DNA from: an uncultured Bacteroidota bacterium
Lineage (GTDB): Bacteria > Bacteroidota > Bacteroidia > Bacteroidales > GCA-2748055
NCBI GenBank assembly: GCA_937129385.1
Contig: CAKZNC010000102.1
Coordinates: 1 to 64,000, forward strand
Direction of reading: 5' to 3'
Length of the DNA: 64,000 bases
The notes under the pieces are model-generated. The model saw only the letters and a program-made list of their open reading frames with translations, ran no database searches and had not been told where the DNA came from. This document shows positions 56,850 to 64,000 of the stretch, one piece after another. The first letter of the stretch is position 1; each line of letters opens with the position of its first letter. The translations under genes and the position numbers were made by a program.

Positions 56850-57224
56850 ATGACAGAGACCAGGGGAAAAACAGATACAGAAAAACTGGAGTTTATTCTT
56901 GAAGCACTGAAGGAGAAGAAGGGGAAGGAGATTGTCTCCATTGACCTTGAAAAAGTGGACAATGCAATATGGGACTATTTCGTTATTTGTCATGGTGATT
57001 CCACCACACAGGTGGACGCCCTGCAGGATGCAGTTCACAGAAAACTTAAAGAGGAACTGAAGACTGGTGCCCATCATATCGAAGGGACGAACAATTCGCT
57101 TTGGGTGCTGATGGATTATTCCGATATACTGGTTCATATCTTTCTTAAAGAGAAAAGAGCGTTTTACAATCTTGAAGAATTATGGGCAGATGGAAGGCTG
57201 GAGCATGTTGTGGATGAACAGTAA
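56850..57224 (+). CDS. rsfS: ribosome silencing factor
   Basis: ALKEKKGKEIVSIDLEKVDNAIWDYFVICHGDSTTQVDALQDAV; HHIEGTNNSLWVLMDYSDILVHIF. Confidence 0.95.
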   Translation: MTETRGKTDTEKLEFILEALKEKKGKEIVSIDLEKVDNAIWDYFVICHGDSTTQVDALQDAVHRKLKEELKTGAHHIEGTNNSLWVLMDYSDILVHIFLKEKRAFYNLEELWADGRLEHVVDEQ

Positions 57225-57238
57225 CGATGAATTAAGAG

Positions 57239-59365
57239 ATGGCAGAAAAAACAAATAAACCGGGAACTCCCGGAGGACCAAGAAAATCGGGAACACCCGG
57301 GGGTGGTCCGAACAAACCAGGCAATAAACCTAAATTCAACACATACTGGATCATAGGAATCATATTGCTTGCCCTGATAGGGATGCAATTTCTCAACAAT
57401 AGTGGTAATACAGTAGAGACCACAGAGAATGAATTCTTTGAAATGCTTACTTCAGGTGATGTTGAGAAGTACGTGATCGTCAACAGGGAGAAAGTCGAAA
57501 TTTATATCAAACCGGAACGGCTTGATGATGCAAGGCATTCAAAGGTAAGTGAGAAAAGGAGTAACTCCATGCTGGGGCAAAGTCTGCCACATTACTATTT
57601 TTCTATCTTTTCTCCTGATGTATTCGCACAGGAACTTAACGAGGTGTTGGATGAACTCCCACCGGAGAAAATGCCTGAACAATCAACTGTTACCAGGAAA
57701 AATGTACTGGGAGAAATGTTGTTATGGATCCTCCCCTTTCTACTGATCCTGGGGATATGGATATTCATGCTGCGCAGAATGGGCGGTGGTGCCGGCGGTG
57801 GCGGTGGTGGTGCCAACAGTATTTTCAATGTAGGAAAATCACGCGCCCAGATATTTGACAAAGACACCAATGTGAAAGTCGATTTTTCGGATGTGGCCGG
57901 ACTTGAAGAAGCCAAGGTGGAAATCCGTGAGATAGTTGAATTTCTTAAAAATCCGCAGAAATATACAAATCTCGGTGGCAAGATACCAAAAGGGGCACTG
58001 CTTGTCGGCCCTCCGGGAACAGGAAAAACCCTGCTTGCAAAAGCTGTGGCAGGTGAAGCCAATGTACCGTTCTTCTCCCTGTCCGGATCCGCTTTTGTGG
58101 AGATGTTCGTGGGTGTGGGAGCTTCCAGGGTCAGGGACCTTTTCAAACAGGCAAAGGAAAAAGCTCCATGTATCGTATTCATCGATGAGATAGATGCTGT
58201 AGGCCGTGCACGCGGAAGAAACCCGAATTTCGGATCCAATGATGAGCGTGAAAATACCCTGAATCAACTGCTTACCGAGATGGATGGATTCAGCTCCGAC
58301 ACCGGGGTGATCATTCTTGCTGCCACCAACCGTGCCGACATGCTCGACAAGGCACTATTGAGGGCTGGAAGGTTTGACAGGCAGATCCATGTGGAACTGC
58401 CCGACCTGAATGAAAGAAGAGAGATATTTAAGGTCCATGTCAAGCCACTGAAACTTGATACATCGGTCGAACTTGATTTTCTGGCGAAACAAACTCCTGG
58501 ATTCTCGGGTGCCGACATCGCCAATGTCTGTAATGAATCTGCCCTTATCGCTGCCAGGGGTGACAAAAAAGCAGTGGAAAAACAGGATTTCCTGGATGCG
58601 GTGGACCGGATTATCGGCGGACTGGAGAAGAAAAATAAGATTATTAAAAAAGATGAAAAGCGAGCCATTGCATTCCATGAAGCCGGTCATGCATCTGTCA
58701 GCTGGCTGCTGGAACATGCCAATCCGCTTGTGAAGGTTACCATTATACCCAGGGGCAGGGCACTTGGAGCAGCGTGGTACCTGCCGGAAGAAAGGCAGAT
58801 CACAACCACCGAACAAATGGAAGATGAGATGTGTGCACTCCTGGGAGGACGCGCTGCTGAAGACCTGGTCTTCGGAAAGATCTCCACCGGTGCCCTGAAT
58901 GATCTCGAAAGAGTAACAAAACAAGCCTATGCGATGATCTCCTATTTCGGGATGAGTGAGAAGATCGGAAACCGGAGCTATTTTGATTCTTCCGGACAGA
59001 ACGAATATTCCTTTAATAAGCCTTACAGTGAAAAAACAGCCGAACTGATCGATGATGAAGTGAAAAATAGCGTTGACAAGCAATATGTCAGGGCCATTGG
59101 AATTCTTCGGAAGAACAAGGCCAAGCTGACAAAACTTGCTGAGAAACTGCTGGAAAGTGAAGTGATATTCAGCGACGACCTCGAGGAGATCTTTGGAAAA
59201 CGGCCATGGAAGACCGAAGAAGAAGAAGAAAAACAAAAATCTGTTGAAAAAGCAAGGGAAAAGAAAAAGAAGATCGACGAGGCTCCTGCAACTGCTAAAG
59301 AGACTGATCAGCAAAATGCGCCCGATGATGATCAACCCGATGCATCAAAGGATGACAAGAAATGA
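57239..59365 (+). CDS. ftsH: ATP-dependent zinc metalloprotease FtsH
   Basis: [35 protein letters not shown] HExxH; SRH region. Confidence 0.98.
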   Translation: MAEKTNKPGTPGGPRKSGTPGGGPNKPGNKPKFNTYWIIGIILLALIGMQFLNNSGNTVETTENEFFEMLTSGDVEKYVIVNREKVEIYIKPERLDDARHSKVSEKRSNSMLGQSLPHYYFSIFSPDVFAQELNEVLDELPPEKMPEQSTVTRKNVLGEMLLWILPFLLILGIWIFMLRRMGGGAGGGGGGANSIFNVGKSRAQIFDKDTNVKVDFSDVAGLEEAKVEIREIVEFLKNPQKYTNLGGKIPKGALLVGPPGTGKTLLAKAVAGEANVPFFSLSGSAFVEMFVGVGASRVRDLFKQAKEKAPCIVFIDEIDAVGRARGRNPNFGSNDERENTLNQLLTEMDGFSSDTGVIILAATNRADMLDKALLRAGRFDRQIHVELPDLNERREIFKVHVKPLKLDTSVELDFLAKQTPGFSGADIANVCNESALIAARGDKKAVEKQDFLDAVDRIIGGLEKKNKIIKKDEKRAIAFHEAGHASVSWLLEHANPLVKVTIIPRGRALGAAWYLPEERQITTTEQMEDEMCALLGGRAAEDLVFGKISTGALNDLERVTKQAYAMISYFGMSEKIGNRSYFDSSGQNEYSFNKPYSEKTAELIDDEVKNSVDKQYVRAIGILRKNKAKLTKLAEKLLESEVIFSDDLEEIFGKRPWKTEEEEEKQKSVEKAREKKKKIDEAPATAKETDQQNAPDDDQPDASKDDKK

Positions 59366-59561
59366 CAATGTCACAATTTATACCACGGACAATATCTATG
59401 ACGCAGAATTGGCCAGAAATTACCTGGCCGATCACAATATCGGTGCGTTTATTCTCAATCAAAAAGATTCTGCCTACCATTTCGGGGAGATCAGTCTGAT
59501 GGTCAATCGTGATGATGTGATCAGGGCCAAAATGCTAATGGAGGAATATAGCAACAAATGA
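59352..59561 (+). CDS. DUF2007-like putative signal-transducing protein
   Basis: VTIYTTDNIYDAELARNYLADHNIGAFILNQKDSAYHFGEISLMVNRDDVIRAKMLME; overlaps the ftsH 3' end. Confidence 0.75.
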   Translation: MTRNDNVTIYTTDNIYDAELARNYLADHNIGAFILNQKDSAYHFGEISLMVNRDDVIRAKMLMEEYSNK

Positions 59562-60376
59562 AAGAACTTCTGACCCGGACCATCTCAGGGATAATGATTG
59601 TTCTGATCGTCCTGGGAAGCATACTTCTTGCAGGATACAGCATGCTCGCACTCATCCTGGTGATTTTTTCATTCGCATTGCTTGAATTCAGAACCATGTT
59701 CGGACTGAAGAACCAGGTCCTGTTCTTTATGGTCCTGGCCGGGGGACAGTTGATCCTGATCCTGGGATACCTGGCCTTCGCAGGCATTCTGGGTTATATT
59801 TACCTTTCAGCAGGCACAGCGATCTTACTTTCCTTCATGCTGCTATTGTCTTTACTGTCGGGGAAAATAAGCATCCGGGAGACGGGACATTACCTGTTCT
59901 CTCTGACCTGGATTGCAGGAACACTCCTTTTATTCCTTGCACTCGGTTGGAAATCAAAAACTGATACATATCACCCGCTAATGCCACTTTTGCTGATCAT
60001 TATGATCTGGGTCTATGATATCGGTGCATATGTTTTTGGCTCTCTTTTGGGAAAAACCCCAATGGCACCAAAGATCTCACCAGGAAAATCCTGGGAAGGA
60101 TTTGTCGCTGGAATATTACTGAATGGGATCGCAGGTTTATTGGTGTTCAGAATAACCGGACTGCTTGACCTGGGTGCCTGGCTCATCCTGAGCCTGATCG
60201 TCAGCCTCGGAGCAACAGCAGGTGATCTCCTGGAAAGCAAACTCAAAAGAGAAGCGGGTGTAAAAGATTCCGGTCATCTCATTCCAGGCCATGGCGGAAT
60301 GCTTGACCGCTTTGATTCATTACTGATCAGTGCCCCACTGTTCTATATATTTCTGCAAATCTTTTCATTGTCATGA
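59558..60376 (+). CDS. cdsA: phosphatidate cytidylyltransferase
   Basis: SPGKSWEGFVAGI...GDLLESKLKREAGVKDSGHLIPGHGGMLDRFDSLL. Confidence 0.97.
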   Translation: MKELLTRTISGIMIVLIVLGSILLAGYSMLALILVIFSFALLEFRTMFGLKNQVLFFMVLAGGQLILILGYLAFAGILGYIYLSAGTAILLSFMLLLSLLSGKISIRETGHYLFSLTWIAGTLLLFLALGWKSKTDTYHPLMPLLLIIMIWVYDIGAYVFGSLLGKTPMAPKISPGKSWEGFVAGILLNGIAGLLVFRITGLLDLGAWLILSLIVSLGATAGDLLESKLKREAGVKDSGHLIPGHGGMLDRFDSLLISAPLFYIFLQIFSLS

Positions 60377-61026
60377 TAAAAATTCACCCGGAAGGCACGA
60401 CCATTGTAATCATTGCATTTATTACAGCTACCATGCTGGTGATCATAGCTTCATGGCTGTTCCCGCTTTGGATCTTTATCCCATTCCTGGCAGCCATGGC
60501 TGTAATCCTCATACTCATATTCCGGTTTTTCAGAATACCCCGGAGAACACCCCTTGAAATTCCTGGTCATGTCATCGCCCCGGCAGATGGCAGGATCGCG
60601 GCAATCGAGACCGTGAAGGAAAATGAATATTTCAATGACGAAAGAATCATGGTCTCCATATTTATGAGCATTTATAATGTACATATCAATTGGTTCCCGA
60701 TTTCCGGAGAGGTAAAATACTTTAATTATCACCCGGGAAAATACCTGGTCGCGCGCCACCCAAAATCCTCGGAACTGAATGAACGCACATCAATTGTAAT
60801 CGGGGATGAAAACAATGATATCATGGTACGCCAGGTTGCCGGATATGTGGCCAGGAGAATCATCTGCTATGCAAACCAGGGCCGGACCATACAGCAATCA
60901 TCTGAAATGGGATTTATCAGGTTTGGCTCAAGACTCGATCTATACCTCCCTCCAAATGCCGAGATAAATGTCAACCTGGGTGATAAAACCTACGGCGGAA
61001 TAACCACCCTTGCAAAACTTGCCTAA
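60373..61026 (+). CDS. psd: phosphatidylserine decarboxylase
   Basis: HVIAPADGRIAAIE; LPPNAEINVNLGDKTYGGITTLAKL; putative GSR cleavage site RFGSRLDLYLP. Confidence 0.93.
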   Translation: MIKIHPEGTTIVIIAFITATMLVIIASWLFPLWIFIPFLAAMAVILILIFRFFRIPRRTPLEIPGHVIAPADGRIAAIETVKENEYFNDERIMVSIFMSIYNVHINWFPISGEVKYFNYHPGKYLVARHPKSSELNERTSIVIGDENNDIMVRQVAGYVARRIICYANQGRTIQQSSEMGFIRFGSRLDLYLPPNAEINVNLGDKTYGGITTLAKLA

Positions 61027-61126
61027 TAAAATACCTTTTTATCTTTTTTTAACAATCCTTTAACAAGGATTCTGTGACTGATGCCTTATCTTGCGTTCAG
61101 TTATAAATGATAAAAGATATAAAACC

Positions 61127-61357
61127 ATGAAGAAATTTTTAGCCGTTTTAGCACTTGTAGCATTCCTGGGTGGAATGGGTGCACCTGCAATCGCACAAGA
61201 GAATACATCACTTTTAACAATTACGCTCGCCGACAAGGATCCTAAAAAAGCTGACAAAAAAGCTGAAAAGAAGTCCGGCGAATGCGCTGATGCTAAAAAA
61301 GAGAAATCTTGTGAAAAGTCATGTGAAAAGAAATGTGACGACGACAAGAAAAAATAA
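61127..61357 (+). CDS. small secreted Lys/Cys-rich peptide
   Basis: Signal peptide MKKFLAVLALVAFLGGMGAPAIAQ; mature ...KKADKKAEKKSGECADAKKEKSCEKSCEKKCDDDKKK. Confidence 0.65.
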   Translation: MKKFLAVLALVAFLGGMGAPAIAQENTSLLTITLADKDPKKADKKAEKKSGECADAKKEKSCEKSCEKKCDDDKKK

Positions 61358-61411
61358 TACCTCGCAAAGATTTTTTAGTTAGATCCGTTACAGTCAGATT
61401 GTGAGTTTTAG

Positions 61412-61444
61412 AGCTGTCCCATTACGAATGGGGCAGCTTTTTTA
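61412..61444 (+). terminator. intrinsic terminator
   Basis: AGCTGTCCCAT-TACGA-ATGGGGCAGCT followed by a T tract. Confidence 0.88.
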
Positions 61445-61477
61445 TGTTTTCCGACCGGGTAAATATGCAATCATTTC

Positions 61478-61485
61478 TATCTTTG
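61478..61485 (+). promoter_or_regulatory. -7 element TATCTTTG for the flavodiiron gene
   Basis: Match to TAnnTTTG 20 nt before the ATG. Confidence 0.5.
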
Positions 61486-61504
61486 CCTCAAATTCCCGAA
61501 AAAT

Positions 61505-62713
61505 ATGACTGATAAAAAGACGCTTCCTGTTTCTGATACGGTTACCTGGACTGGTGTGCTGGACCGTGACATCATCACTTTCGATATCGTAATGGAAACC
61601 AAATATGGAACCACCTACAATTCCTATTTTATTGACGCGGGAAAGAAGGTGTTGATCGATACAGTGAAAGAGAGGTTTTATGACACCTATATTGAGAAGC
61701 TAAGATCGATCACAGATCCTGCCTCTATTGAATACATCATTTGCACACACACCGAGCCTGATCATTCCGGTTCTCTTAAATACCTGTTGGAATTAGCTCC
61801 CGAGGCTACGGTAATAGGTACCGGGCAGGCCATCAATTACCTGACAGAGATGATGGGAAGGCCGTTTAAATGGCAGAAAGTTAAAAATGGGGATGTACTT
61901 GACCTGGGAACTGATACCATCAAATTTGTAGGAGCACCTAACCTGCACTGGCCGGATAGTATATATGCATTCCTGGAAAAGGAAAAGATATTGTTTACAT
62001 GTGATTCATTCGGAGCCCATTTTGCCGACGATCGTATGTATGATGACATGAGTGGAGATTACCGCGAAGCCTATAAATACTACTTCGACGTTATTCTTAA
62101 ACCTTACAGTAAATTCATGCTGAAAGCCATCGACAGGATCAGCGAGCTGCCCATTAAATGCATTTGCCCGGGACATGGTCCCATCCTCCGTTCAACCTGG
62201 AAGGAAAAGGTGCAATGGGCAAGGCAGATGGCTGAAGAATACATGGCAAATACCGAAAAACAGAACAGGATACTCATCGCCTATGTTTCAGCCTATGGCT
62301 ATACCAAAGAGATGGCTGTCAAGATCGCCCACGGATTAAAGCAGAGTGGTGACTTTGAGATCGACCTGGTCGATATTGAAAATATGCTTTTAGGTGACCT
62401 CGAGGAAAAAATGGTAAGAGCCGACGCATTGATCCTTGGGTCCCCAACCATCAATCAGAATACACTTCTACCGGTATATAAACTTTTTTCAGTCATCAAC
62501 CCGATCCGTGATAAAGGTAAACCCGCTGCAGTTTTTGGTTCTTATGGCTGGAGTGGTGAAGCTGTTAAGATCATCGAAGACCACCTTGCCAACCTGAAAT
62601 TGAATGTAAAAAACAGCCTCTCCTCCAAATTTTATCCGGATGGAGAAAAGGCTGATGAATTAATCGATTTTGGAAAGGAGTTCGGGACCTCCCTTGACCT
62701 TCCCGCAGAATAG
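61505..62713 (+). CDS. A-type flavodiiron protein (FprA family)
   Basis: Metallo-beta-lactamase HTEPDHSGSLKYLLE; C-terminal flavodoxin ILIAYVSAYGYTKEMAVKIAHGL. Confidence 0.95.
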   Translation: MTDKKTLPVSDTVTWTGVLDRDIITFDIVMETKYGTTYNSYFIDAGKKVLIDTVKERFYDTYIEKLRSITDPASIEYIICTHTEPDHSGSLKYLLELAPEATVIGTGQAINYLTEMMGRPFKWQKVKNGDVLDLGTDTIKFVGAPNLHWPDSIYAFLEKEKILFTCDSFGAHFADDRMYDDMSGDYREAYKYYFDVILKPYSKFMLKAIDRISELPIKCICPGHGPILRSTWKEKVQWARQMAEEYMANTEKQNRILIAYVSAYGYTKEMAVKIAHGLKQSGDFEIDLVDIENMLLGDLEEKMVRADALILGSPTINQNTLLPVYKLFSVINPIRDKGKPAAVFGSYGWSGEAVKIIEDHLANLKLNVKNSLSSKFYPDGEKADELIDFGKEFGTSLDLPAE

Positions 62714-62715
62714 TT

Positions 62716-64000
62716 TTACCTGGCTTTAATGAAGGTATTCCTTCCTTTAAGCTGACCGTTCTGTTTCATAAAGATCAGGTAAGTTCCGGGTACCAGACCT
62801 GCAGTATTTATCTCAATGACAGGAGTATGATCCTGCAACTCTGCCTGCTTCAGGGTTCGTCCGGTCATATCAGTGATTTCAATAACCACAGTCCCGATAA
62901 TCTCCTCACCCGGTTCAATATAAAGATCGTACTGAACAGGATTTGGGTATACCTTCATTTTTCCAGTCTCCCGCTGAACAACCCTGTTGGGATGGATTGA
63001 TTCAGCCTCTATCACCTGTAATACCTTGCCAGTTTCCCGATTCTGCAGAAAAGCAACCATGCGCAGGTCAGCGATATCAAGCTCATCAACATGCTCATAC
63101 TGCCAGGTGAAATGCTCTGATTTAAGATCTCCCGGACTCCATGATCCGCCATAAACTTTACCTCCGGCTGTTGGTATCATATCAAGTACAATATTCCTGT
63201 AGGTAAGCAGCTCTTCATCTCCATTCCGGTCGACCAGGACGTGTTCAGTACTTTTTACAACAGCAAGGTTGAGCAATACATTCATGGAACTGATATTCTC
63301 AAGTGCAGTCATCTTCACATTCCCGGTCAGGTGGTCACTGTATGACTGGAATGTAAGATCCAGGTCAAACAGCGGACTTTCAAGTGTGAGGGATTTCAAC
63401 TGGGCAGCGGTCGGTTCACTGCCGAAATCATACCGGTTCTCGGCAGAGGGACCCCCATCCAACAAGGCGAATGGCAATTCTGACACACCATAATAGAAGG
63501 CACGGGCTGATGCTGGCGCCGGATTGCGGTCATATACCGGATCAAACCCGTTGTAATTCAGGTGATATTGCAAATTTGTCACATCAAGCGGGTTTGCATC
63601 AACAAAATCGTAAATAACAGTGTCGGCAACTCCCGATTCCTCATCAACAGTACTCGTAAAATGCTCCAGCAGCCCACGCTTCGTCCTTTCTCCAATAAAG
63701 ATATTGTCAACTGCAAAACCCTGGTTATCTGTTATGGAAGCACCATCCGTGGCATAATAGATACCGAAGATCACCAGCCGTTCGTTCATGATCGCATCCA
63801 GGTCATGTGCAACCATCACCCAGCTTGTATCAGCCTCCTGGTTTTTACTTCCCGACCAGCCAAACGGACTGCCATTACCTGCCTTTCCGCCGCCAGGTCT
63901 GTTGGAAATATCAAAAGCATTGTACCAGTTGATCCCTTCCCCGATATTGCCAACCGTATTCCAGCTGTTGCCATTGTCGAGCGAATATTGTAGTACCGCT
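62716..64000 (-). CDS. secreted protein with T9SS type A sorting domain, 5' end beyond the window
   Basis: C-terminal VYPNPVQYDLYIEPGEEIIGTVVIEITDMTGRTLKQAELQ...AGLVPGTYLIFMKQNG; frame stays open to 64000 (AVLQYSLDNGNSWNTVGNIGEGINWYN...). Confidence 0.88.
   Translation of the reverse strand, partial: AVLQYSLDNGNSWNTVGNIGEGINWYNAFDISNRPGGGKAGNGSPFGWSGSKNQEADTSWVMVAHDLDAIMNERLVIFGIYYATDGASITDNQGFAVDNIFIGERTKRGLLEHFTSTVDEESGVADTVIYDFVDANPLDVTNLQYHLNYNGFDPVYDRNPAPASARAFYYGVSELPFALLDGGPSAENRYDFGSEPTAAQLKSLTLESPLFDLDLTFQSYSDHLTGNVKMTALENISSMNVLLNLAVVKSTEHVLVDRNGDEELLTYRNIVLDMIPTAGGKVYGGSWSPGDLKSEHFTWQYEHVDELDIADLRMVAFLQNRETGKVLQVIEAESIHPNRVVQRETGKMKVYPNPVQYDLYIEPGEEIIGTVVIEITDMTGRTLKQAELQDHTPVIEINTAGLVPGTYLIFMKQNGQLKGRNTFIKAR

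Noticed and set aside
58355-59335. 326-aa minus-strand ORF inside ftsH
   Set aside because: Antisense to the FtsH protease domain; no domain signal.
1-64000. tRNA, rRNA, insertion sequence, prophage or defence-system genes
   Set aside because: Intergenic regions were read and the ORFs inspected; no cloverleaf, rRNA, transposase, integrase or recognisable defence domains were found.

Overview
The window is about 64 kb of chromosome from an anaerobic Bacteroidota/Bacteroidales-like bacterium. This assignment rests on T9SS sorting domains, TAnnTTTG-type -7 promoter elements, the scarcity of Shine-Dalgarno sequences and the gene content. I support about 50 protein-coding genes. I found no rRNA, tRNA, CRISPR array or intact mobile element. 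Most genes are housekeeping or metabolic: purB, nfeD, msbA-like, ccsBA, feoAB, gmk, nadD, coaD, pyrE, birA, rsfS, ftsH, cdsA, psd, lon. There is also an amino-acid fermentation module (tryptophanase; an ADP-forming acyl-CoA synthetase / aminotransferase / 2-oxoacid:ferredoxin oxidoreductase operon). The most unusual region is 35.7-46.3 kb. On the minus strand it carries an electron-bifurcating-type HydABC-like operon with rex, a MuiA/DUF4139 gene and a TM1266-type regulator. Divergently on the plus strand lie a standalone [2Fe-2S] thioredoxin-like ferredoxin, a PAS-fused [FeFe]-hydrogenase-like sensor and a SpoIIE/PP2C phosphatase. By manual motif reading, the HydA-like subunit keeps the four H-cluster cysteines but has lost most of the canonical proton-transfer pathway (E279Q, C299R, S319V, plus K358A and M353T in CpI numbering). 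The HydB-like subunit has no cysteine left in its N-terminal [2Fe-2S] domain. The sensor has lost three of four H-cluster cysteines. No hydEFG maturases are in the window. A perfect ATTGTTA-N6-TAACAAT Rex-like operator abuts a well-formed promoter for the HydABC-like operon. This divergon is my best candidate for an undescribed redox system. Other points of interest: a 111-bp tandem repeat at the left edge that is in frame with the adjacent gene, an orphan T9SS sorting-domain ORF, a sigma54-like palindromic promoter upstream of lon, a probable metalloregulator operator before the SO_0444-feoAB-ccsBA cluster, and heptamer repeats.
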